Shown here: positions 1-6,925 of the stretch, piece after piece
Position numbering within the stretch: the first letter of the stretch is position 1
Layout of the letters: every line of letters starts with the position of its first letter
DNA from: SZUA-442 sp963792405
GTDB taxonomy: Bacteria > Actinomycetota > Acidimicrobiia > Spongiisociales > UBA5794
DNA: 64,000 nt
NCBI GenBank assembly: GCA_963792405.1
Contig: CAWBVU010000005.1
Span: 186,001-250,000 of the forward strand
Direction of reading: 5' to 3'
Notes under the pieces: model-generated
The model's database searches: none
Told to the model about the DNA's origin: nothing
What the model saw: only the letters and a program-made list of their open reading frames with translations
Program-made: the position numbers and the translations under genes

Positions 1-69
1 AGCGAAACATGGGACGAACAACGCACCGCCGGGCGGTTTCGTTCCCGATCGACCGACCCTCGACCGTCC

Positions 70-99
70 TTGTGACTGGTTCCGCACGGGGGGTAGCGT
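70..99 (+). promoter_or_regulatory. Probable sigma-70 promoter of the ClC gene
   Basis: A TTGTGA box (70-75) and a TAGCGT box (94-99) are separated by 18 bp. The TAGCGT box ends 7 nt before the ATG at 107, so transcription would start at or next to the start codon (leaderless). No Shine-Dalgarno sequence precedes the ATG. Confidence 0.5.
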
Positions 100-106
100 T
101 GGCCCG

Positions 107-2116
107 ATGCCGCAGCTCAACGAGCGTGTCCGCACGACGATCGGCCGGAGGGGATCAGCGTCGTTCCTCGTCGCGTCGGTCGCCCTCGGTGGGATCGTGG
201 GCGTCGCCACCGCCGTCCTGGCGGTACTGATCGAGTTCGTGGCCGAAGGATCCGACCGTTTCGGGGATTGGACGGGATGGGGCAGCTGGGCCTTCGTCGT
301 GCTCGTCCCCCTGGGCATGACGGTGTCGTGGCTGATCAATCGGCGCTGGGGGCCCGGGATCTCGGGAGGAGGCGTGTCCGAGACGATGGTGGGCCTCAGC
401 CTCCACGGCGGCTATCTGCCCTTCAAGGCGATGTTCCCGAAGATCTTCGCCACGGCCGCCACACTGGGCACCGGAGGGTCGGGCGGTCGTGAGGGCCCGA
501 TCACGTACATCGGGGGGATCCTCGGCTCCAAGCTCGCGCGAATGGCCCACTTCGATCACGACCGCATCCGCAGCCTCGTCGCCGCGGGCGCGGGTGCGGG
601 CATCGGCGCGTCCTTCAACGCACCGATTGCAGGCATGTTGTTCGCCATGGAGGTCATCCTCGGGTCCTTCGCCATCCGGCACCTCAGCGCCGTCGTCATC
701 ACGTCGGTCGTGGCGGCGGTGACCGCTGAGCTCCTGATCGGGCAGGAGCTGATCCTGACGGCACCCGGCCACAGTGTCGGAGATCCGCTCATCCTCCTCC
801 TCTACACGGTGCTCGCCATCCTCGCCGTCGGCGTTGGCTTCATCGACCTGAAGGTCGAGGGCTTCGTCGCCCGCATGAAGCTTCGCGAGCGGTACCCGCA
901 GTGGATGCGACCGATCCTCTACGGCGCGGCCGTCGGGCTCCTCGGCGTGGCCTGGCCCGAATCGCTCGGCACGGGCCGCACCTTCCTCAACGAGCTCCTG
1001 AACCTCCAGGGTGCGGGCAGCTTCGTCTGGTACTCGCTCGCCGCCATCGCCATCGTCAAGATCGTCACGTCGGTGCTGACCCGCGAGGGCGGAGGGTCCG
1101 CTGGCGAGTTCATGGCGAGCCTCGTCGTCGGTGGATCGCTGGGGGCTGCCTTCGCCGTGTTCCTCCAGACCGTGCTCGACGTCGGATCCGTCAACACCGG
1201 CGCATTCGCCATCGTCGGCATGGCCGCCCTGCTCGCCACGACGGCCCGTGCGCCGCTCACCTCGATCATCATCGTGTTCGAGCTGACGGGGAACTACGAG
1301 CTGGTGCTCCCGCTGATGCTGAGTGCGGCGCTCGCGACGTTCCTGGGGGACCGCTTCCACATGGAGGGCAGCTACATCACGAAGCTCCGCAGGGACGGGA
1401 TCGAGCTGCCGACGAACGAGGACATCGACCTGCTCGACACCGTCGACGTCAGCGACGTGATGCAGGAGGTCGACGGCGTCCTCCACCCATGGCAATCGCT
1501 CGCCGATGCCGCAGAGTTCTTCGACATGAGCACCCACCACGGCGCGCCAGTGGTGAACGACCGCAACGAGCTGGTGGGCGTGTTGTCCCTGTCGGACATC
1601 GCCGCTGCCGGCGGACCGCTCCACACCGTGACGGTCGCCGATGCCATGACGACCGACCCGATCACGATCACACCGGACGTTCCCGTGTCGATGGCGCTGT
1701 CGAGGATGGCCGGCATGGGGGTGGGGAGGCTCCCGGTGCTGGGCGGGGAACGCCAACGCCACGTGATCGGAATGTTCAGGCGGGAGTCGGTCGTCAAGGC
1801 CTACGAGCATGCCCTGAGCATGGCCAAGGGACGCGAGCTGTACCGGGAGCGCAAACGGATCCGCTCGCAACCGGGTGCGGACTTCTTCGTCGTCGAGGTC
1901 GGCCAGGGATCCGCCGTCGCCAACCAGCTGATCGCCAACGTCGCCTGGCCCTCGGACGTGGTCCTCGTGAGCGTCCAGCGCGCCACATCGGTGCTGGTCC
2001 CCCACGGCGACACGCCGCTTCGCATCGGCGACGTGCTCACCGCCTTCGGGACGCCGGAGTCACAGGCCGAGCTCGAGGCCATCGTCGAACCCGTTCCCGA
2101 CATCGACGCCGATTAA
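107..2116 (+). CDS. ClC-family anion channel/transporter with CBS pair and TrkA-C domain
   Basis: A 669-aa inner-membrane protein that should move chloride or a related anion. Membrane helices fill about residues 15-430. ClC signatures are visible: GPGIS near 82-86, GREGP at 127-131 with the gating glutamate E129, and FNAPIAGMLFAMEV near 170-183. Two CBS repeats follow (about 447-505 and 509-566), then a TrkA-C-like domain (about 590-665), both cytoplasmic and likely ligand-sensing. Compared with E. coli ClC, the anion-coordinating Ser of GSGIP is Pro, and the internal proton glutamate (E203) aligns with Val. This could mean altered anion selectivity and channel-like rather than proton-coupled transport; that is inference. 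The start follows a promoter-like box directly. Confidence 0.9.
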   Translation: MPQLNERVRTTIGRRGSASFLVASVALGGIVGVATAVLAVLIEFVAEGSDRFGDWTGWGSWAFVVLVPLGMTVSWLINRRWGPGISGGGVSETMVGLSLHGGYLPFKAMFPKIFATAATLGTGGSGGREGPITYIGGILGSKLARMAHFDHDRIRSLVAAGAGAGIGASFNAPIAGMLFAMEVILGSFAIRHLSAVVITSVVAAVTAELLIGQELILTAPGHSVGDPLILLLYTVLAILAVGVGFIDLKVEGFVARMKLRERYPQWMRPILYGAAVGLLGVAWPESLGTGRTFLNELLNLQGAGSFVWYSLAAIAIVKIVTSVLTREGGGSAGEFMASLVVGGSLGAAFAVFLQTVLDVGSVNTGAFAIVGMAALLATTARAPLTSIIIVFELTGNYELVLPLMLSAALATFLGDRFHMEGSYITKLRRDGIELPTNEDIDLLDTVDVSDVMQEVDGVLHPWQSLADAAEFFDMSTHHGAPVVNDRNELVGVLSLSDIAAAGGPLHTVTVADAMTTDPITITPDVPVSMALSRMAGMGVGRLPVLGGERQRHVIGMFRRESVVKAYEHALSMAKGRELYRERKRIRSQPGADFFVVEVGQGSAVANQLIANVAWPSDVVLVSVQRATSVLVPHGDTPLRIGDVLTAFGTPESQAELEAIVEPVPDIDAD

Positions 2117-2154
2117 CGCAGGGTGCACGGCCACCCGCGATACCGTTGCGTTCG

Positions 2155-3585
2155 ATGAGCGACGAGCGACCCCCCATCGTCCCCGTGGTCCTCTCCGGGG
2201 GCTCGGGCACCAGGCTGTGGCCGGTGTCGCGCGAGCGACAGCCCAAACAGCTGCTGGCGATGGTGGGTGACCGGTCGATGATCCATGCGACGATCGAGCG
2301 GGTGGCGAGCCTCCCCGGGGTCAGGCCACCGACGGTCGTGACGAACGCCGGACACGCCGTTGCCGTGGAACGCTCCCTCAGGGACGCCGGCTACACCGAC
2401 GCCACCCTGATCCTCGAACCGATCGGTCGCAACACGGCACCGGCCGTGGCCGTGGCGTCGATCGTCGCCCTCGAGCGGGGAGAGGATCCCCTGATCCTCG
2501 TCCTGCCCGCCGATCACGTCATCGCCCATACGGAAGCGTTCGCCGCCGCAGTGGAGACCGCCGCTGCGGCTGCCGAGCAGGGCTATCTCGTCACGTTCGG
2601 CATCGCGCCGACGTCGCCCGAGACCGGCTATGGGTACATCCGATCGGGCGAGCCCCTCGATGGCCCGATACTGCGCATCGACGAGTTCAAGGAGAAGCCG
2701 GATCCGGAGACCGCCGCCGCCTACGTGGCCTCAGGCGAGTACTCGTGGAACTCCGGGATGTTCATGTTCAGGGCATCGCGATACCTGGAGGAGCTCGAGT
2801 CCTTCCGACCGGAGGTGGCGCGCGCGAGCCGTGCCGCCGTCGAGGCCGCCACTCGCATCGGCCACGAGATCGCGCTCGACACGGGCGCATTCGCCGCGTG
2901 CCCTTCCGACAGCATCGACTACGCCGTCATGGAGCACACCGACTGCGGGGCGGTCCTCCCGATCGATCCTGGGTGGAGCGACGTCGGCTCCTGGTCGTCG
3001 CTGTGGGAGATCGCCGACAAGGACGAGGCGGGCAATGCGCGACTCGGCGACGTCCTCGTGGTCGACACGAGGGACTCGTACCTCAGGGGTTCGGACCGGA
3101 TCGTCGCCGTCATCGGCATGGAGTCAGTGGTCGTCGTCGACACACCCGACGCCCTCCTCGTCACATCGATGGACGCGGCCCAGGGCGTCAAGGACGTGGT
3201 CGACCGACTCAAGGCCCAGAGCCGGTCAGAGGTCACGTCGAACGGCACCGAGTTCGAGCCCTGGGGTGTCGCGCGGCTGGTCGACGCCGCGCCAGGGCAC
3301 CGCACCCACCTCGTGCAGATCGATCCGAGCGCCGCCATCCCCCCCCACACGCTCGACGGCAGGAGTGAGCATTGGCAGGTGGTGAGCGGTCAGGCCACGA
3401 TCACCGTGGGCGAGGAGACGACGATCTGCGACGTCGGCGCCTCGATCCATGTCCCCCAGGGTGCGGTCCAGGCGATCGAGAACACCGGCGAAACCCCGCT
3501 CAGGTTGATCCGGATCTCTGTCGATACCCACATCGACAGCGATGTCATGAAAGCCTTCGCGTGGAGAAGGGGACAATGGACATAA
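2155..3585 (+). CDS. manC: Mannose-1-phosphate guanylyltransferase / mannose-6-phosphate isomerase
   Basis: A 476-aa cytoplasmic enzyme making GDP-mannose from mannose-1-phosphate and GTP, for polysaccharide or glycolipid synthesis. The N-terminal nucleotidyltransferase domain starts with the signature LSGGSGTRLWPVSR and the PKQLL motif. A C-terminal cupin of the type II phosphomannose isomerase family begins near residue 365, with a PPHTLDGRSEHWQVVSG stretch carrying the metal-site His and Glu. The length is normal for the bifunctional ManC/CpsB family. The ATG at 2155 is chosen because the signature starts about 10 residues in and a TACCGT box (2141-2146) lies 8 nt upstream. A longer frame opens upstream but overlaps the ClC gene. 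Confidence 0.92.
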   Translation: MSDERPPIVPVVLSGGSGTRLWPVSRERQPKQLLAMVGDRSMIHATIERVASLPGVRPPTVVTNAGHAVAVERSLRDAGYTDATLILEPIGRNTAPAVAVASIVALERGEDPLILVLPADHVIAHTEAFAAAVETAAAAAEQGYLVTFGIAPTSPETGYGYIRSGEPLDGPILRIDEFKEKPDPETAAAYVASGEYSWNSGMFMFRASRYLEELESFRPEVARASRAAVEAATRIGHEIALDTGAFAACPSDSIDYAVMEHTDCGAVLPIDPGWSDVGSWSSLWEIADKDEAGNARLGDVLVVDTRDSYLRGSDRIVAVIGMESVVVVDTPDALLVTSMDAAQGVKDVVDRLKAQSRSEVTSNGTEFEPWGVARLVDAAPGHRTHLVQIDPSAAIPPHTLDGRSEHWQVVSGQATITVGEETTICDVGASIHVPQGAVQAIENTGETPLRLIRISVDTHIDSDVMKAFAWRRGQWT

Positions 3586-4004
3586 TCCCGGCCGTGGTCG
3601 CCGGCCTGTTGGCGTTCATCGTCGTGGGGGTCGTGCTGAGCCGCCAGTCATCACGAAGGAAGAAGGAGGCCATCGCCTCGCTCGAGGCCGAACGGGAGGC
3701 GATGCACCACTACTCGATCCTCGAGCTGGTCGAGGAGGAGGTCGACGACCTCGGGCTCAGGGGGATCCCGGGATCCGACGGCCTGTCGGCGGACGTGTTG
3801 TTGCGCGTCTGGAAGGATGCCCCGCACGGTGAGAGCGGATGCGACAGGGCGCAGCTTCGGTACGTGGTCGCACCGGGCGTGGCTGCAGGTGATGCCGGCC
3901 TGGCCGACGTGCACCTGGAATGCCCGGTCGAGGACCATGGGAGCGTCCAATCAGACGACGATCGGGACCCCTCCGCCCTCCAGAGCGAGGACGCCGCCGG
4001 CTGA
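3576..4004 (+). CDS. Small single-pass membrane protein, unknown function
   Basis: A 142-aa protein not assigned to a family. Residues 4-24 form one hydrophobic helix (IIPAVVAGLLAFIVVGVVLS) followed by a basic stop-transfer SRRKK, so the rest is predicted to be cytoplasmic. The body is acidic, with a ELVEEEVDDLGLRGIPG stretch near residue 50 and a disordered, Asp/Ser-rich tail. The ATG overlaps the last 10 bases of manC and is preceded by GGAGAAGGGG, so the two are probably co-transcribed and translationally coupled. Confidence 0.75.
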   Translation: MDIIPAVVAGLLAFIVVGVVLSRQSSRRKKEAIASLEAEREAMHHYSILELVEEEVDDLGLRGIPGSDGLSADVLLRVWKDAPHGESGCDRAQLRYVVAPGVAAGDAGLADVHLECPVEDHGSVQSDDDRDPSALQSEDAAG

Positions 4005-4044
4005 GGGCCGCCATCGGGAACCCTCCCCCGGATAGCCTGAGGTG

Positions 4045-4581
4045 ATGGAACGCGTCATCGCGGTGTTCGGCGCCTCTCGGTCCACGCCGGGCGACCCGCA
4101 CTACGCCGAGGGCGAGCACTGCGGTCGACTCCTCGCGGAGGCAGGCTTCACCGTGGCCACCGGGGGATACGGCGGCACGATGGAGGCCGCCTCGAAAGGT
4201 GCCAGGGAGGCGGGTGGCCGGGTCGTCGGTGTGACGGCTCCGAGCGTCTTCCCTGCGAGGTCGGGACCGAACGCCCACCTCACGTCCGAGACCCGTGCAG
4301 ACACGCTCATGGAGCGCATCGCCGTGCTCGTCGAGGGGAGCGACGGAGCGATCGCCCTGTGGGGAAGCCTCGGTACGGCGTGCGAACTCCTGGTTGCCTG
4401 GAACCTCTCCTACGTCGCCCCGCTCTCGGGGATGGCGCGCAAGCCGATCATCGCCGTCGGCGATCCCTGGCGCCTCCTGGTTCCCCGCCTCGAGGAACTC
4501 CTCGAGACCGAACGCGGCCTGGTCACGGTCGTCGAGGATGTGCGGAGCGCCATCGACCGACTCGCAGCCCTCGTGGAGTGA
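4045..4581 (+). CDS. LOG-family (TIGR00725-like) nucleotide-binding protein
   Basis: A 178-aa cytoplasmic protein of the LOG / lysine-decarboxylase-like Rossmann superfamily, which includes cytokinin-nucleotide phosphoribohydrolases. N-terminal VFGASRSTPGDPHY and TGGYGGTMEAASKGA near residues 36-50 match the dinucleotide/phosphate-binding part. The catalytic PGGxGTxxE motif is altered to WGSLGTACEL near 108-117, so hydrolase activity is uncertain. A TAGCCT box at 4033-4038 lies 6 nt before the ATG. A GTG immediately upstream (4042) is an alternative start. Confidence 0.75.
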   Translation: MERVIAVFGASRSTPGDPHYAEGEHCGRLLAEAGFTVATGGYGGTMEAASKGAREAGGRVVGVTAPSVFPARSGPNAHLTSETRADTLMERIAVLVEGSDGAIALWGSLGTACELLVAWNLSYVAPLSGMARKPIIAVGDPWRLLVPRLEELLETERGLVTVVEDVRSAIDRLAALVE

Positions 4582-4593
4582 CCGGAGGCCACC

Positions 4594-5412
4594 TCATGCC
4601 GAGGCTGGCCGGCGCGAGGCGAGGCTGATGAGCCCACCCACGGCGAAGACGACCAGCCCGGCGGCGCCGAGGATCCACGCACGGGCAGCGAGGCTCGAAA
4701 CGAGTTCGTCATAGAGGTTCCCGGCGAGCGTCTGATAGGCGGGCGATGTCGTCACGAGGTCCGCACTACGCCTGGCGAGCGGGATGATGACCGACGTCGC
4801 CGCAGCACCCAGGACGAGTGCGGAACCGAGCACGACGAGGGAGAGGCCGACGTCCCTCAGATACAGGACGAGGACCGATGCCAGCGTCACCGCGACGACG
4901 AGCGCGGCGACGGCGAAACGGTCCGACGACCGTGTCGCCCGGGAGGCGTCAGGGAGCTCGTCCGCCTCGAAGACGACGAACGTCCTGAACACGTCGGCCG
5001 GGATCTGGTTGGCGAATTCGGGGGAGAAGGAACCCACTGCGGAGACGACGAGGTCGCGGTACGGTGCGAGATCGATCGTGATGGGGTCACGGACGCCATC
5101 GACCACGACGGCGTGGACCTGGGATGAGACGTCCTCGAGGGCGGGTGTGAAGGGCTCGGCAGCTGCGACGGCGGTGAACAGCGAGACGAGCGTGCCCTCG
5201 ATGATCACCAGCGACGGATAGCGGTCGATGACCTTGCTCGTGATGATCTCCCCGAGGGCGTTGTAGGAACCCTCGAGGGTGAACGAGGTCATGGCGGCGT
5301 CGACGAACGCCTCCTCGTCGATGACATCGTCCCTCGCCCAGAACGCGAAATTCGCGGCGTAGATCGACATCGCGAGCACGAGCGTGCCGAGGACGATGAT
5401 GATGCGGCGCAC
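4594..5412 (-). CDS. Multi-pass membrane protein with extracytoplasmic domain, unknown
   Basis: A 272-aa protein with one N-terminal helix (RIIIVLGTLVLAMSIYAANF), a roughly 130-residue extracytoplasmic region, then about three C-terminal helices ending near the SLASRRPASA tail. The extracytoplasmic part has LAPYRDLVVSAVGSF and VFRTFVVFEADELPD stretches, and no family is recognised. The GTG at 5412 is chosen because GGGAGG sits 8 nt upstream. The frame is open further upstream, but that part is basic and unlike a protein N-terminus. It is convergent with the LOG-family gene and divergent from the lipoprotein gene at 5514. Confidence 0.7.
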   Translation of the reverse strand: MRRIIIVLGTLVLAMSIYAANFAFWARDDVIDEEAFVDAAMTSFTLEGSYNALGEIITSKVIDRYPSLVIIEGTLVSLFTAVAAAEPFTPALEDVSSQVHAVVVDGVRDPITIDLAPYRDLVVSAVGSFSPEFANQIPADVFRTFVVFEADELPDASRATRSSDRFAVAALVVAVTLASVLVLYLRDVGLSLVVLGSALVLGAAATSVIIPLARRSADLVTTSPAYQTLAGNLYDELVSSLAARAWILGAAGLVVFAVGGLISLASRRPASA

Positions 5413-5513
5413 GGTGCGCACCTCCCGGGTTCGGCGGGAGGCTACCGGAGCGGGAAAACCTTCCTCGAGGGCCCCCTTGAGCCTCCGGGAACGATCCGTA
5501 TCGTGGAACCAGA

Positions 5514-5960
5514 ATGCGGTACCGCAGCCTCGTCGTGCTGATGGCGGCCGTTGCGTGCGCGGGGGGTTGCACCTCCGCAGGGAGCGTTCCCGCAACGGCC
5601 CCGTCGACGACCGCGCGACCGACGGTCACGACCGAGGCTCCTCCGCCGCCGACCGTCACGTCCACGGTGACCGCCGCCACCACATCCACGGTCGACCGGC
5701 TCGGCGAGATCACCGCGATCTTCGAGGATCTCGAGCGGCGTCGCCTCGCCGCGATCTATGCGGGTGACGTCGAAGCCTTCACCGCCTTGTTCGCCGACAC
5801 GCCCTATCTCGATCGCAGCCTCGCGGTGTTCGACCTGGTCGAGCCGGGCGAGCCGCCGTCGGTGTCGATCGACGTCCTCGACGTCCTGAGGGATGACGAC
5901 ACCTGCCTCGCTGCGCACATGGCGAGGGATTCACCGACGCCATTGTCGACGGAGGACTAG
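5514..5960 (+). CDS. Putative secreted lipoprotein with Thr/Pro-rich linker
   Basis: A 148-aa protein. Residues 1-19 form a signal peptide ending in a weak lipobox (CAGGC). A Ser/Thr/Pro-rich low-complexity linker spans about 20-62. A helical domain begins at LGEITAIFEDLERRRLAAIYAGD, resembling the start of SnoaL/NTF2-like stress domains, but the protein is shorter than a full domain and may be truncated at the C-terminus. A TTGAGC box (5477-5482) and a TATCGT box (5499-5504) lie upstream with 16 bp spacing, and the ATG is 9 nt after the latter. Confidence 0.65.
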   Translation: MRYRSLVVLMAAVACAGGCTSAGSVPATAPSTTARPTVTTEAPPPPTVTSTVTAATTSTVDRLGEITAIFEDLERRRLAAIYAGDVEAFTALFADTPYLDRSLAVFDLVEPGEPPSVSIDVLDVLRDDDTCLAAHMARDSPTPLSTED

Positions 5961-6037
5961 GCACGACGACCTACGTGGTCTGAGAAGGCGGAGCGGGACG
6001 TGGCGGACTCCTAGCGTGAGGTAGGAGAGGGGTGGAT

Positions 6038-6232
6038 ATGCGACGGGCCGCATCCTTGCTCTCGTCCTGATTGCTCATCGTGATGCATCCTCGCCAGGCA
6101 TGCACCGACGGAGTGCAGCGTTCGATCCAGCAAATTCGAGCGAGCTCGCGTCTGTGTGGGCCACCGGCGGTGACCTGACACCGTCGAGGGAGCCGATCCC
6201 CGGTCGCCTCCGAGAACCCAGGGAAGCGGTAT
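6038..6232 (+). pseudogene. Disrupted 5' end of a secreted-protein gene
   Basis: An ATG at 6038 follows a good ribosome-binding site (AGGAGAGGGGTGG) and encodes MRRAASLLSS before a TGA at 6068. A one-base change of frame near 6060 would give a normal signal peptide, MRRAASLL followed by LVLIA. The frame of the downstream gene (6233) is the same as that of this ATG, but it is also cut by a TGA at 6176. This fits an inactivated or mis-sequenced signal-peptide region for the following ORF. Confidence 0.4.
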
Positions 6233-6871
6233 GTGCACACGACCGTGGATCCCGGGATCGGCGACTGCCACTACTGGTCCAACGTCCCCGGGGGCCTCGA
6301 CGCATGGGACCCTGCGAACGATCCCGCCGTGATCGCCGTCGTCACACGGCTCCCGGAGTGTCCCGTCGTACCCGGCCTCGATGCCGAGGCGCGGGCCTGG
6401 GAGGTGTTCCGATCGTGGGACCTCGCCCATCCCACACCGACACTGACCCCACCCGACGCGGGTATCACGGGCCTGCCGACGCACCTGGCCGCAGCACCAC
6501 CCGACATCATCACGCACACCGAGGTGCTGCCCGACGGCCGCATCCTCGACGTACGTGCCACCGTCGCCGCCCTCACGGTGGAGTGGGGGGACGGAGCGGA
6601 GGGCCGCTACGAGCCCTCCGGTGCCGTCGGACACCCGGACGGGACCGTGTGGCACCGGTATGCCGTGAAGACGTGCACACCGGACTACCGCAGTGACCAC
6701 CCCTCCGGTGCCCTCTGCCACCCCACCCTCGAGCACTACACGATCACTGCGCGATACCGGTGGGTGGGCGAGTACTCACTCGGCGGGGCGTGGATCACCA
6801 TCGGGAGCACCGACACGCAGACCGCCGTCGACTACGACGTCGACGAGGCCCGGGGTGTCACCACACCGTGA
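6233..6871 (+). CDS. Hypothetical extracellular protein, probably the 3' part of a broken gene
   Basis: A 212-aa open frame with no signal peptide of its own and no recognised family. It starts from a GTG inside what reads as continuous protein (KRYVHTTVDPGIGDCHYW is in frame upstream). Features are Trp/Pro-rich segments, five cysteines (DCHYW, ECPVV, TCTPDY, LCHPT) suited to disulfides outside the cell, and a beta-rich C-terminal part (TVEWGDGAEGRY, YTITARYRWVGEY) resembling the PKD-like folds of surface proteins. The upstream region carries a ribosome-binding site and signal peptide with stops, so this is probably a remnant rather than an intact gene. Confidence 0.5.
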   Translation: MHTTVDPGIGDCHYWSNVPGGLDAWDPANDPAVIAVVTRLPECPVVPGLDAEARAWEVFRSWDLAHPTPTLTPPDAGITGLPTHLAAAPPDIITHTEVLPDGRILDVRATVAALTVEWGDGAEGRYEPSGAVGHPDGTVWHRYAVKTCTPDYRSDHPSGALCHPTLEHYTITARYRWVGEYSLGGAWITIGSTDTQTAVDYDVDEARGVTTP

Positions 6872-6925
6872 TCCCTTCAGGGCCCGCCCCATCGGGAGCA
6901 TCCTTGCGGCGCTAGCGTGGCGGCC

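Noticed and set aside
9..230. Small open frame at the left edge
   Set aside because: It overlaps the ClC start in another frame, has no ribosome site and has an Arg/Ser-rich shadow composition.
155..2005. Long antisense open frame (616 codons) under the ClC gene
   Set aside because: It is the complement of a strong ClC coding region, His/Arg/Asp-rich with no fold, and is an effect of high GC content.
6068..6070. UGA as a selenocysteine codon in the gene starting at 6038
   Set aside because: It falls inside the signal peptide with no conserved Cys position and no SECIS-like hairpin; a frameshift or decay explains it better.
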